Source: Rhodothermales bacterium
GTDB taxonomy: Bacteria > Bacteroidota > Rhodothermia > Rhodothermales > JANQRZ01
Length of the DNA: 64,000 nt
Direction: 5' to 3'
NCBI GenBank assembly: GCA_028284265.1
Contig: JANQRZ010000013.1
Location: forward strand, 1-64,000
The stretch's first letter is position 1, and the number at the start of each line of letters is the position of its first letter. Shown piece by piece: positions 49,524-58,602 of this stretch. A program made the position numbers and the translations under genes. Under the pieces are notes generated by a model that was not told the origin of the DNA, did no database searches, and saw only the letters and a list, made by a program, of their open reading frames with translations.

Positions 49524-50843
49524 TTAGCCGAGCCGACGCTGGCGGAACCAGCGTTCGCCGAAGTTAATCGTGGCTGTGCCCTTAATAAACAAATCGCGGA
49601 CCAAACCACGCTCGGTCGTGCCCCGCGTGCCGATCTCGAAACCGAGGTCGAAGCGGGCCGTCGGGAGGACAGCCGGGAGGCTGAGGCCGCCCGTGAGGGC
49701 GAGGGTGGTGACGGCGTCCGGCGTGCCGAGGCCCGCGTCGTAGTAGGCGCGGTCGTAGTAGCCGCCGAGGCGGTAGGCCGTGCGAGCAAAATACGCACGC
49801 GAGCGGTCTGTGCCCGCAGGCAAGAACTGGAACCCGCCGCCTACGCGGAGGCGGTCTCGGAGCTGGTCCTCGCCGGTGCTCGGATCGAAGCCGCCGAAGG
49901 CAAAGTCGCTCTCGAAGCCGCTCCACGGCTCATAGCGAAGATCGGCAGCCAGCAGCCATCGGGCATCGGGCGCATACGACAGGCCCGCAACGACTTGGAG
50001 CGGAACCGTCACGCTGCCTCGTCCACTTACGTTGAGGGTGTCTTGGTCGAGTGAGAAGCCGATGGTCTGCGTGCGCTCGCCGCGCAGTCGGGTCGGGAGC
50101 GAGAGCGCAGCCCCGACGGAGAAGGCGTCCTCCTCGCCGAGTAGGCCCACCTTGGAGACTACAGCACCGACCGTCCCACTGACTCCGCTCAGCGTCGTCG
50201 AGCGCGTCCCGCGCGACTCGGCGATGGTGGCATTGTCGAAGGTGGTGCGCTGGAGGTAGTCGATGGTCCCAAAGAGCACGTCCACACTTGCGCCGATGGC
50301 GACATTCTCGCCGAGCCGATAGCCCAGCCCAAGGCGCGCCTGTTGAAGGCCACCATCGCCCTCGAAGTTGACTCGGTAGGTGAGGGAGTCAACATCGAAG
50401 TCGGGGTCGGACACAAAGCCATCGCGGGTAGCGAGGTAATTGACGCGGGAGAAGGGGCGGAGCGCGAGCGTCATCCCGAGCCGCCCGGAGAGTAGCGGGA
50501 CGCCGAACTGGAGGCCTTCGAGGGTACCGCTCGTTAGTTGGGCCTGCTCGCCCGCCGCATTCTCCGACTCCAAGCCCTGCAGTTGGGCGCTGACGCTGAA
50601 CTGCGTCAGCACGAGGTCGCTCCAGAGCGCCGGGTTGTCGATGCCGTTGTACGTGGCCGACCGAACCGCCGCCGACGCGCCGCCCATCATCTGGGCCTGT
50701 GACGAAGCGAACGAGAGCCGCTCGCCCACGCCGAAGCGCGAGTAGGCCGTGCCATAGTTACGGTTGCTCTGAGCCTGCGCCGACGAGGACGCGAACGTCG
50801 AGAGGCCGACGAGGAGCAGGAGCGATAGCGAGAGAAGACGCAT
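49524..50843 (-). CDS. Outer-membrane beta-barrel protein (FadL/PorV-like)
   Basis: This 439-residue protein has a signal peptide (ending SAQAQS) and opens with YGTAYSRFGVGERLSFASSQAQMMGGASAA. This is the SRxGxG...MGG pattern seen at the start of many Bacteroidota outer-membrane barrels related to FadL and PorV. The rest alternates polar and hydrophobic residues as membrane beta strands do (LGLGYRLGENVAIGASVDVLFGTID). The function is unknown: lipid transport, or a T9SS-type barrel. The ATG at 50843 is preferred to 50888 because the signal peptide begins there. Confidence 0.8.
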   Translation of the reverse strand: MRLLSLSLLLLVGLSTFASSSAQAQSNRNYGTAYSRFGVGERLSFASSQAQMMGGASAAVRSATYNGIDNPALWSDLVLTQFSVSAQLQGLESENAAGEQAQLTSGTLEGLQFGVPLLSGRLGMTLALRPFSRVNYLATRDGFVSDPDFDVDSLTYRVNFEGDGGLQQARLGLGYRLGENVAIGASVDVLFGTIDYLQRTTFDNATIAESRGTRSTTLSGVSGTVGAVVSKVGLLGEEDAFSVGAALSLPTRLRGERTQTIGFSLDQDTLNVSGRGSVTVPLQVVAGLSYAPDARWLLAADLRYEPWSGFESDFAFGGFDPSTGEDQLRDRLRVGGGFQFLPAGTDRSRAYFARTAYRLGGYYDRAYYDAGLGTPDAVTTLALTGGLSLPAVLPTARFDLGFEIGTRGTTERGLVRDLFIKGTATINFGERWFRQRRLG

Positions 50844-50904
50844 GAAGGCTTGGCGGTGGAATACAGGTAGAGACACGCAGTGCAGCAAAAAGTCGCTGCC
50901 TGTT

Positions 50905-52083
50905 CTAGTTCTGAATCAGAATCACAACGGCGCGCGGGCCGCCCTCGCTGCCTAGGCCAGCGAGGGGCACCACATCGAGGCCCGATGGCTCGGACGGGAA
51001 GCCGACCGCGAACCCGTCGAGTTCGGAGCGGTCCAGCACGAGGTCCTGAAGCAGCCCCGTCAGCAGGTTGGAACCGAAGGAATAGGTCTGATTCTCCTCA
51101 CTGAGCGTAGCCGTGGTGATGAAGACCGGGTCCTCGCCTTCGATGAAGCCGAAGAGGGCGAGTTCGCGGGCGAGCGGACGGACGAAGCCCATCGGGGCCT
51201 CAACGGCCAGCGTGTCCGCGTTGACGCGCAGGAAGGCCGTGTTGATGGCGGCGAGGCTGAGAGTGTCGAGGTCGAAGTTCAGCGTGAGGCCTAGGCCGGT
51301 TCCGTCTTGGAGGCGGAACAGCCCGTCGGCAGGCGGGGCCATGGCTGGGGTGGCTTCGGTGTTAGTGAACAACTCCGAGGCTTGGTAGATCACCGTATCC
51401 TCGGCGGAGATCAGTTCTAGTGTGGAGTCCCCGGTGAAGCCGTAGACGGCGTTGCTGCCGTCTTGTGCCTGAAGCTGGAACCCGTGGAAGAGCGTCGAGA
51501 ACTGGTCGCTCCGCAGCGTCGTGTCGAGTTCTGCGATCCAGCTAGCGGGGAGTGGAACCTCCACCAGTGTGTCACTGGCCGCAACCTCGAAGCTTGTGAT
51601 GATTGCCTCCTGCGCGGGGAACAGCGTGTCCGATGGCGCACCGACGGCGTCCCACTCCTCCGACACCTGACGCACGTCGAACATCGTGGGCATCAGGGTG
51701 TCACCGTAGACGTAGCCGCGTTCGAGCCGGAGCGTGACCTCGCGCACGGGGCGATCCTGGAAGCCATCGGGGTAACTCGAGGGTGGCAGTACGTCGAGAT
51801 AGGCGAGGGCGGTGACGGTGCCGAAGGCGGGGTCGTTGACGTGTCCAGCGAGCGCACGGAAGTCGTCGAAGTCCTCAGCGGTGATGAATGCTCCGGTGAG
51901 GTCTTGCAAAGGAGCGATCATGGCCGAGTCAGCGGCGAGGGTGCGGATGGACGGATCGTTTCCGTCTGGGGCGTCAATGCCGTCCGGGAGACCGGCGGGG
52001 TTTTCGCAGCCAGCGAGCAGGAAGAGACACAGAGCAGCCGCGCTGAAGAGGTGGGAGGCGCGGGTGGGCCGAGATCGGCGCAT
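50905..52083 (-). CDS. Lipoprotein of unknown function
   Basis: This 392-residue protein has a lipoprotein signal with lipobox LLAGC near residue 25 (start at 52083, MRRSRPTRASH). The mature part is rich in Asp, Thr and Leu with repeated beta-like segments. It has the general character of the large DUF4270-type Bacteroidota lipoproteins that accompany a barrel, but I could not confirm the family by eye. It ends with the hydrophobic VVILIQN. It is the first gene of the lipoprotein, barrel, TPR trio. Confidence 0.7.
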   Translation of the reverse strand: MRRSRPTRASHLFSAAALCLFLLAGCENPAGLPDGIDAPDGNDPSIRTLAADSAMIAPLQDLTGAFITAEDFDDFRALAGHVNDPAFGTVTALAYLDVLPPSSYPDGFQDRPVREVTLRLERGYVYGDTLMPTMFDVRQVSEEWDAVGAPSDTLFPAQEAIITSFEVAASDTLVEVPLPASWIAELDTTLRSDQFSTLFHGFQLQAQDGSNAVYGFTGDSTLELISAEDTVIYQASELFTNTEATPAMAPPADGLFRLQDGTGLGLTLNFDLDTLSLAAINTAFLRVNADTLAVEAPMGFVRPLARELALFGFIEGEDPVFITTATLSEENQTYSFGSNLLTGLLQDLVLDRSELDGFAVGFPSEPSGLDVVPLAGLGSEGGPRAVVILIQN

Positions 52084-52236
52084 ACAGAGCAGAGCGTAGG
52101 TGGGGCGGGAGCGGAAGCCGTGCGGGTAAGGATGAACGCACACGCGCCGGTCCTAGTATGACCAGCGCGTGTCGTCACCCAAAGAACGCACACCGCTCTC
52201 AGAGCCGCAGGGAAGAGTTGGCGAAAAGGAGATGAG

Positions 52237-52313
52237 GCCTAGGTGACGCTCCCAGCGTGCTGAGACCCTAGGCCAAAAGAAACGGAGGGACCCCATCGCT
52301 GGAGCCCCTCCGT
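52237..52313 (-). terminator. Tandem terminator hairpins after the sigma factor gene
   Basis: The first hairpin met on the minus strand pairs ACGGAGGG (52282-52289) with CCCTCCGT (52306-52313) and is followed by TTTCTTTTGG. A second pairs GCCTAGG (52237-52243) with CCTAGGC (52267-52273), contains a CGCT/AGCG inner stem, and is followed by CTCATCTCCTTTTCG. Both lie just beyond the sigma factor stop at 52336. Confidence 0.75.
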
Positions 52314-52335
52314 AGGGTAGAAACGGAGGACCGGT

Positions 52336-52911
52336 CTAGTTGAGGTGGACCGAGTACACCTCGTCAAGCAGGCCTTGGAGCTTGGTGCGGCCCCGGTTGA
52401 TCCGGCTCTTGACCGTCCCCATCGGGAGACCCGTGATCTCGGCGATCTCCTCGTAGGCGAGGTTCTGCACGTCGCGCAGCACGACCACCTCGCGGAACTC
52501 CTCGGGGATCTGCTTCAGCGCAGCTTGAATGTGGCGGTCTTGGATGGCACGCTCGGCCTCCTTGTCGGGCGAAAAGGTCTCGTCCGGGAGCGGCATCTCG
52601 TACTCTTCCCCGTCGCGGCTCTGCGACTGGATGGAGTACGTCTGGCGGCGCTTGAGCTTGCGGTACTCGGAGCGGGCGAGGTTGCCCGCGATGGTGTAGA
52701 GCCACGTCGAGAACTTGGCGACGGGGCGATACGAGTGGCGGTTGCGATAGACGCGGAGGAAGGTCTCCTGCAGGAGGTCTTCCACGCGGCGGCGATCTTT
52801 GGTAAAGCGGTACAGGTAGTGAGAGAGCCGCTCCGAATAGCGGTCCACGAGCAGGTTGAAGGCCTCAACCGTACCAGCCTGGAACTGGCGCATGAGGTCT
52901 TCGTCGGTCAT
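52336..52911 (-). CDS. ECF-type RNA polymerase sigma factor
   Basis: This 191-residue protein has sigma region 2 (GTVEAFNLLVDRYSERLSHYLYRFTKDRRRVEDLLQETFLRVYRN, then FSTWLYTIAGNLARSEYRK) and region 4 (IPEEFREVVVLRDVQNLAYEEIAEITGLPMGTVKSRINRGRTKL). It has no regions 1 or 3, so it is an extracytoplasmic-function type. No anti-sigma gene lies next to it. The ATG at 52911 begins directly at MTDEDLMRQFQAG, the usual start; an upstream in-frame extension of about 60 residues is unlikely to be coding. Targets are unknown. Confidence 0.92.
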   Translation of the reverse strand: MTDEDLMRQFQAGTVEAFNLLVDRYSERLSHYLYRFTKDRRRVEDLLQETFLRVYRNRHSYRPVAKFSTWLYTIAGNLARSEYRKLKRRQTYSIQSQSRDGEEYEMPLPDETFSPDKEAERAIQDRHIQAALKQIPEEFREVVVLRDVQNLAYEEIAEITGLPMGTVKSRINRGRTKLQGLLDEVYSVHLN

Positions 52912-53209
52912 CGCATCGAGTGTGTCCCGACGAGCCTGACGGGCACGGGTGTGCGGAGCGGTTTTGACGTAACGGCGGGTTTCGACGGTGGTATCCACGC
53001 GGTTTCCGGTGGGTTCAACGGCAGAGAGAGAATCGGCTGAGGGCTGCGCACGAGCGCTTGCCCCGTCCGAACTACACGTAAACAAACGATCAACAACCAC
53101 TCCATAGTACCTGTTCCTGCCATTGCGACAGGTGCCTGCCCCGTCAATTCTCGGCGAAGCTCCGGGCCAAGTCGAGAATAGTGGTCTGTTTGCCCTGAAA
53201 ACGTCGCTT
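52912..53209. other. Intergenic region upstream of the sigma factor
   Basis: About 298 nt separate the sigma factor start from the stop of the DUF5683-like gene. An in-frame minus-strand extension of the sigma gene reaches 53100 but has no sigma-like content. I see no hairpin, repeat or promoter strong enough to name; the sigma factor promoter presumably lies here. Confidence 0.5.
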
Positions 53210-53992
53210 TCAAAACTGGATGCGTACCCCCCAGCCCGCGCCGATGCCGGGTCCAGCGATCACGGCTCGCTGCGCTGGCCCGCCGAGAATCAGCGCATCG
53301 AGCGCTGCTACCCCCCAGACCGTAGCGGCTCCGAGCGCAAAGGCGCTACGCGTTCGGTGCCATGCAACGAACGTGTCAAACTGTCCAGCAATCTCGTCAG
53401 GGTTGGTCGCGTCGAGGTAGGCTTGGCGTGCATTGGAGCGCAGGAGGTGAGCGGCAACAGTGCCTGCCACGGTGGCACTCCAGATGCTGATAAGTGCCCA
53501 GCCTTTGGTGCGGTCGCCTTTGTAGAGCTGGCCCCAGCCGGGGACAGCGAGCGAGCGAAGCGTCGCTGCCGGACGTAGGTCGCGGACGCGGACATAGCGA
53601 ATGGTAGGGGCTTGGTCTATGCGCTCTGTGCTCCTGCCGTCGGCTTTGATCTCCTCGAAGAAGTCCATCGTCTTTGGGGAGACGAGCAGTGGGTCTAGCT
53701 CCAGCGATGGGTCAAGCGAGAGGGCGGCGGCGAACTGGGCACGGGCTTCGAGTGGCTCGTTCCGGGCGTGGAGGATCAGGCCGAGTGTGGTGTGGACCTC
53801 CACAAGCTGATCGGCGGAGAACGCATCATAGGCGGTGAGGGCTTCGCGGGCGCGGCGCTCGGCAGTGTCATAGTCCAGCCGTTCATAGGCATCCCGCATG
53901 GCTGCCATCAGCCCAGACGGGTCCCCAGACTGCGCGAGGCTCGGCGCGGCGAGAAGAAGGCTGAAGAGAAGAAAGACGCCCCTCGCAACCAC
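53210..53992 (-). CDS. Secreted TPR plus DUF5683-like membrane protein
   Basis: This 260-residue protein has a signal peptide (ending PSLAQS). A TPR-like pair follows: LMAAMRDAYERLDYDTAERRAREALTAY and QLVEVHTTLGLILHARNEPLEARAQFAAALSLDP. A DUF5683-like membrane part begins at RSLAVPGWGQLYKGDRTKGWALI, with two or three hydrophobic segments after it. Proteins with PGWGQ-YKG are common in Bacteroidota envelopes; their job is unknown. It starts 5 nt after the Kelch gene stop, so the two are one transcription unit with the kinase genes upstream. Confidence 0.78.
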   Translation of the reverse strand: MVARGVFLLFSLLLAAPSLAQSGDPSGLMAAMRDAYERLDYDTAERRAREALTAYDAFSADQLVEVHTTLGLILHARNEPLEARAQFAAALSLDPSLELDPLLVSPKTMDFFEEIKADGRSTERIDQAPTIRYVRVRDLRPAATLRSLAVPGWGQLYKGDRTKGWALISIWSATVAGTVAAHLLRSNARQAYLDATNPDEIAGQFDTFVAWHRTRSAFALGAATVWGVAALDALILGGPAQRAVIAGPGIGAGWGVRIQF

Positions 53993-53997
53993 AGGCT

Positions 53998-55233
53998 CTA
54001 GCGAAGAAGGGTGAGTTGGCGGACGGCGTGTCCGTTTGGGCTGGTGAGACGGACAAGGTAAACCCCGCCCGCTAGTCGCTGCCCTTCAGCCGTTCCATTC
54101 CACTCGATGCGGTGGGTACCGGCCGCCAAGACCCGGTCTTCGAGTGTGTCGACCCGGCGGCCCTGCACGTCATAGACAGCGACTGTGACCGGGCCTGCTT
54201 TGGCGAGCCGGAGCGTAAGCGTCGTCCGCTCGGCGAAGGGGTTGGGGTGCGGTGCATCAAGGGCAAAGGCCGAGGTCGCGGGTGCCTCGTCGCCATCGAC
54301 CGTCTCGCCGTAGACCTCCATCGTGCCTAGCACATTCCCGACCGCATCGCGTCCACCGACGACGTAAATCTTGCCGTCAATGTGCGCGGCGACGGCTCCG
54401 GCGCGCGCGGTGTGCAGCGAGGCCACCGGAGTCCAGCGATTGGCACTCACATCGTAGCGCTCCACCGTGGATAGGATCACCTTGCCCGGATCGAGGCCGC
54501 CGATGGCGAAGAGGGCTTCGCCGTCGCTGATGAGCGATAGGCCGCCGCGCGGCGTGAGCATCGGAGCCAGTTCGGTGCTGCCCTCGCCGATCACGTAGTG
54601 CTCGAACAGGTTCAGCGGCCCGAACTGGCTGAAGCCTCCAGCGAGATAAGCGACGCCCCCTTGCTCTGCTACGCCGAACGAGGCCCGAGGCGGGCTGATG
54701 GTCCACGGGAGATACGTGAACCACTCATCATCGAATGGATTGTAGGCTTCGCAACTCGGGAGCAGTCCTCCGACTTCAGTTGCACCACCCAGGGCATACA
54801 TCCAGCCGCTCAAGGTGACGGCTCCGAGGCCACTTCGCTCTTGCTCTAGGCTCCGAAACGATTCCCAGTCGTCTTCGCCGAAGTTGTAGACTTCCACATC
54901 ATCCGTAGGGTCTCCACTGTCATCGATCCCGCCGATCAGCACGATGGTGTTGTCAACCACCGTAGCGGCGGCAGCATAGCGCGCATCGCGCAGCGTAGCC
55001 ACGGTCTCCCACGCATTCTCGGCAGGGTCAAATCGCTCGACTACACCGAGCGGCGGACCGTCCAGCGTCTGGCGTCCCCCGATCACGTACAGCTTGCCGT
55101 CCAGTACAGTTATGCTGGCATCATAGCGGGGCGTCGGCATCGGAGGACCGTCCGTCCACGACTGGGCTGCTCCCGGAGGGGCTGTGAGGAGCAGTACGAT
55201 GAGCAGGATAGAAGAAATAGAGAGCGTGCGCAT
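53998..55233 (-). CDS. Secreted Kelch-repeat protein with T9SS tail
   Basis: This 411-residue protein has a signal peptide (ending PGAAQS) and about six Kelch repeats, seen as LYVIGG, IVLIGG, MYALGG, AYLAGG, LFAIGG and IYVVGG at 45-55-residue spacing. This forms a six-bladed beta-propeller. A C-terminal T9SS sorting domain follows (HPNPFAERTTLTLRL, ending LTLLR). It is probably exposed on or released from the cell surface, and its partner is unknown. The start at 55233 is where the signal peptide begins; the longer in-frame extension to 55560 is not convincing. Confidence 0.88.
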   Translation of the reverse strand: MRTLSISSILLIVLLLTAPPGAAQSWTDGPPMPTPRYDASITVLDGKLYVIGGRQTLDGPPLGVVERFDPAENAWETVATLRDARYAAAATVVDNTIVLIGGIDDSGDPTDDVEVYNFGEDDWESFRSLEQERSGLGAVTLSGWMYALGGATEVGGLLPSCEAYNPFDDEWFTYLPWTISPPRASFGVAEQGGVAYLAGGFSQFGPLNLFEHYVIGEGSTELAPMLTPRGGLSLISDGEALFAIGGLDPGKVILSTVERYDVSANRWTPVASLHTARAGAVAAHIDGKIYVVGGRDAVGNVLGTMEVYGETVDGDEAPATSAFALDAPHPNPFAERTTLTLRLAKAGPVTVAVYDVQGRRVDTLEDRVLAAGTHRIEWNGTAEGQRLAGGVYLVRLTSPNGHAVRQLTLLR

Positions 55234-55328
55234 GGAATGTCCGTAGGTGTGCACGACGTGCACAGTTCGCGCCGGAAGAGGGGAGCGTACCCAAAGGTTT
55301 GCAAGGGGCATGCCGTTTGGCTGTTGCT

Positions 55329-56996
55329 TTACGGAAGGCTTTCGGTGAGGTTGATGCGTAGCGTTCGCGACTCGCCTGCCGCGATGCGGAGCGGCACCTC
55401 GCGCGTCCCTAGTGATGGGTGGACAAAGGCCAGTCGGTGCTCGCCCGGTGTCAGGATGAGCGGTCGTTCCTGGGGCGGTACTGTATCCCACAGCACCCCA
55501 TTCACGCGCACCTCGGCCCACGGACTGACGATGAGCGTGACGCGCCCGACAAGGTCCCATAGCGAAACGGCTACTTGCTCCTGCTCGCCCATCTCCACCT
55601 CAACGCTGACCGTGTGGGTGGGAAACTCGGGGTTCTCGAACGTGATGCGATGTGGGCCTGCCGGAAGCGTGAGGGCGGCGAGCGGCGTGGTGCCTACGGC
55701 CTCATCGTCAATGCGGATACGTGCCCACGGCTCGGCGGCGATGCTGAGGCTGCCAGTAGGAAGCGGCGACACATCGGGAGGGGGTGACTCGGTTGCCGAG
55801 GCTGAATCAGGCTCCGGTGGCGGAGCGTCTTCCGGCTCAGGCAATGGGGCAGATGCAATCCCTTGGTCCAATGCAACCGAGAAGTCCTCGGGTGATGCTG
55901 TCTCTGGCGGGCTGTCCGGCACAGCGGTGGCCTCATTCCCGAGCAAGGAATCTGTCGGGGCAAGGACGAGCGGGACTTGAAGCAACGTGTCGGGTAGTGC
56001 GGGGCTATCCGAGTCCGGTGCGAGCGCGATGCCTGCATAGCCAAGCGCCGCCAGCATCAGGAGGACAGCGGCTATGGCCCAGCCAGTCCAGCGGCGACTC
56101 GGCTTGGGTGTCGCTGCCGCTGGGGTTAGAGACGCGACGGGTCGGGGTGTGTACGACGCTGGGGCGTGCAGAAACGCGGCGAGGTCGTCGGCTTCAGCAG
56201 GATGCTGGGCGCGCACGGCGTCCAGTTCCTCGATCAAGCGTTTTGCGCTGAGGCGTTGAGACGGGGTCTTCGCCAGCAGCGCAGCACCGAGGTTGGCGAG
56301 GGCAGGGGGAACGCGAGGGTCTGCGGCGAGTGCCGGGACCGGATCGTGGTGGAGCGTGGCGTCGAGCGTGTCGCCATCTTCTTCGCGGGCAAAGGCCGCC
56401 CGCCCCGTGAGAAGCTCGGCGAGGACCGCGCCGAGCGAGAACAGGTCCGAGGCTTCGGTGGGTGGGTCGCCGCGCACGATTTCGGGCGCGAGGTAGGCCA
56501 GTGTCCCCCGCATCTCGGTGTCGCCCTCTGCCGAGACGAGGGAGGCGAGACCGAAGTCGGTCAGCTTGACCTCGCCGTCAGCAGAGACCAGCAGGTTGGC
56601 CGGTTTGAGGTCGCGGTGGAGGATGCCCGCTGCGTGGACGGCAGCGAGTCCTTCCGCAGCTTCTGTTAGGATGAATGCTGCGAGGGCAGGCGGGACTGGG
56701 CCGCGCTCCACGAGCGCCCGGAGGTCCATGCCCTCAACGAACTCGGTGAGGAGGTAGGCCGTCGCGCCGTCGCGCCCAGCATCGTAGACCTCAACCACGT
56801 TCGGGTGCCGCACCTGCGCCGCGATCCGTGCCTCTTCCTCGAGCCGCTCGACGAGGTCGTCGCCACTATCATCCGGTCGCACCGTCTTGAGTAGTACGAA
56901 GCGTCCCGGATCGCGCTGGTAGCCCTTATAGACCGTACTCGTCCGGCCTCGGGCAAGCTCGGCGAACGGCTGGACGCCGCCAATCGGATCAGGCAT
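55329..56996 (-). CDS. Transmembrane Ser/Thr protein kinase with PEGA domains
   Basis: This 555-residue protein has an N-terminal eukaryotic-type kinase domain (about 10-265). It has a short Gly loop (ARGRTSTVYKG), the ATP Lys in VLLKTV, the catalytic loop HRDLKPANLL, DFGLA and APE in LAYLAPEIV. A single membrane segment follows near 305-325 (WAIAAVLLMLAALGYAGIALA). An acidic Pro/Ser-rich linker leads to two PEGA domains, GSLSIAAEPWARIRIDDEAVGTTPL and GRVTLIVSPWAEVRVNG, which would lie outside the membrane and may bind wall or surface ligands. The sigma-54 activator gene is 45 nt upstream on the same strand, which suggests joint signalling. Confidence 0.92.
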   Translation of the reverse strand: MPDPIGGVQPFAELARGRTSTVYKGYQRDPGRFVLLKTVRPDDSGDDLVERLEEEARIAAQVRHPNVVEVYDAGRDGATAYLLTEFVEGMDLRALVERGPVPPALAAFILTEAAEGLAAVHAAGILHRDLKPANLLVSADGEVKLTDFGLASLVSAEGDTEMRGTLAYLAPEIVRGDPPTEASDLFSLGAVLAELLTGRAAFAREEDGDTLDATLHHDPVPALAADPRVPPALANLGAALLAKTPSQRLSAKRLIEELDAVRAQHPAEADDLAAFLHAPASYTPRPVASLTPAAATPKPSRRWTGWAIAAVLLMLAALGYAGIALAPDSDSPALPDTLLQVPLVLAPTDSLLGNEATAVPDSPPETASPEDFSVALDQGIASAPLPEPEDAPPPEPDSASATESPPPDVSPLPTGSLSIAAEPWARIRIDDEAVGTTPLAALTLPAGPHRITFENPEFPTHTVSVEVEMGEQEQVAVSLWDLVGRVTLIVSPWAEVRVNGVLWDTVPPQERPLILTPGEHRLAFVHPSLGTREVPLRIAAGESRTLRINLTESLP

Positions 56997-57041
56997 GGCG
57001 CGGAAAGGCTGGCGAGGGAACGAGGCCGAAAGGTACGCGCC

Positions 57042-58547
57042 CTATTCCTCCTTCCACTCCTTCAGGCGGTAGTGGAGCCAGCGACGCGACACATCGAGTG
57101 CCCGTGCTGTGGCCGAGACGTTACCGTCGTGCTCCTCCAGCGTGCGCTCCACAATCCGGCGCTCGATTTCTTTGAGTGGCAATCCCGGCTCGAAGGGCAG
57201 CGGAGCTTCTGCCTCGCTGTGTGGGAGGCGCAGGTCGTCCTGCGTGATTAGGTCGCCGCGTGCGAGGACGACCGCACGCTCGATGGCATTCTCCAGTTCG
57301 CGTATGTTGCCGGGCCAGCGATGGCGCTTGAGCGCGTCCATCGCCTCGTCGGTGAAGCCCCGGATGTGGGCGCGGTTGCCTTTGGCGAACTGGTCGAGGA
57401 AGTGGTGCGCGAGCAGCGGCAGGTCGCCGTGCCGGAGGCGGAGCGGCGGAAGCTCAATCTGGATGGTGTTGAGGCGGTAGTAGAGGTCCTCGCGGAACTC
57501 GCCCTCCTCGATGAGTTCTTGGAGCGAGCGGTTCGTCGCGGCGAGTACGCGAACATCGACCCGCCGCGTCTCGGTGTCGCCGACACGCTTGATCTCGCCG
57601 AGTTGGAGTACGCGCAGGAGTGCCGTTTGGAGCTTCGGGCTGAGGTCGCCGACCTCGTCGAGGAAGATGGTCCCGCCGTCGGCGGTCTCGAAGAGGCCCT
57701 TTTTGTCGGCAGCGGCTCCGGTGAAGGCACCCTTCCGGTGGCCGAAGAGTTCGGATTCGAGCAGCTCATCCGGGAGCGACCCGCAGAAGATGGCGACGAA
57801 CGGCTTGGCCTTGCGGTGCCCGTTGTAGTGGACCGCACGGGCGATGAGTTCTTTGCCGGTGCCGCTCTCGCCCTCGATGAGCACTGTCGCGTCAGTGTCG
57901 AGGACGCGGCTGGTGGTCTCGAAGACCTCGCGCATCCGGGCGCTCTGACCGATGATCTCGTCGAAGCCGTGGACGCGCTGGACCTCCTGCCGGAGGTGCC
58001 GGTTCTCGTCGCGGAGCGTCTGGACCCGCTGCGCGTTCTCGATGGCGACGGCGGCTTGGTGGGCAAAGGCTTTGAGGAACGGTAGGTGCTCGCGGGTAAA
58101 CCGCCCCCGGTGCGTCACTGAGTCGAGGTAGATGGCCCCGATCTGGCGGTTGCGGAGCCGGAGCGGGACGCAGGCAATGGACTGGATTTTCTGCAGGACC
58201 ACGCTCTCGGTTGTGCCGTAGCGTTCGTCGGTGTCGGCCTCGTAGACGAGCACCGGCTCGCCCGAGCGCAGCACCTCGCCGACGACGCTCGTCGAGAGCG
58301 GCTTGACGCCGTCGAGTTGGCCGTCGGTGAAGTTGCGGCTGGTGCGGACGGCGAACGGCTGGCTGCTCTCGTCATCTTCCAGCAGCACGAAGCCACGCTC
58401 GGCCTCCAGCGTTTGCATCGCCACCTCCAGCACGGTCTCCAGAAGTTCCTCTGGGTCGTGGACTGAATTGATGAGCGCGGCGATCTCGGAGAGCGCTTCG
58501 AGCGAAGTCTGGGCGTCGAGAGCGGAGAGGGTATCAGGCGGAGTCAT
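57042..58547 (-). CDS. Sigma-54-dependent transcriptional activator with GAF domain
   Basis: This 501-residue protein has a GAF domain (about 30-175), then an AAA+ domain (about 200-425) with Walker A GESGTGKEL, the sigma-54 contact loop GAFTGA and Walker B GTIFLDEVGDL. A Fis-type helix-turn-helix ends it (GNVSATARALDVSRRWLHYRLKEW). It would bind upstream of -24/-12 promoters and drive sigma-54 RNA polymerase. It has no receiver domain, so control must come through the GAF domain or by phosphorylation, possibly by the neighbouring Ser/Thr kinase. No rpoN gene is in the window. Confidence 0.93.
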   Translation of the reverse strand: MTPPDTLSALDAQTSLEALSEIAALINSVHDPEELLETVLEVAMQTLEAERGFVLLEDDESSQPFAVRTSRNFTDGQLDGVKPLSTSVVGEVLRSGEPVLVYEADTDERYGTTESVVLQKIQSIACVPLRLRNRQIGAIYLDSVTHRGRFTREHLPFLKAFAHQAAVAIENAQRVQTLRDENRHLRQEVQRVHGFDEIIGQSARMREVFETTSRVLDTDATVLIEGESGTGKELIARAVHYNGHRKAKPFVAIFCGSLPDELLESELFGHRKGAFTGAAADKKGLFETADGGTIFLDEVGDLSPKLQTALLRVLQLGEIKRVGDTETRRVDVRVLAATNRSLQELIEEGEFREDLYYRLNTIQIELPPLRLRHGDLPLLAHHFLDQFAKGNRAHIRGFTDEAMDALKRHRWPGNIRELENAIERAVVLARGDLITQDDLRLPHSEAEAPLPFEPGLPLKEIERRIVERTLEEHDGNVSATARALDVSRRWLHYRLKEWKEE

Positions 58548-58602
58548 AGGCGGTGCGGTCGAGGGATCAAAGCCTGCTACGCAAGAGGCATGCCGATGAG
58601 CC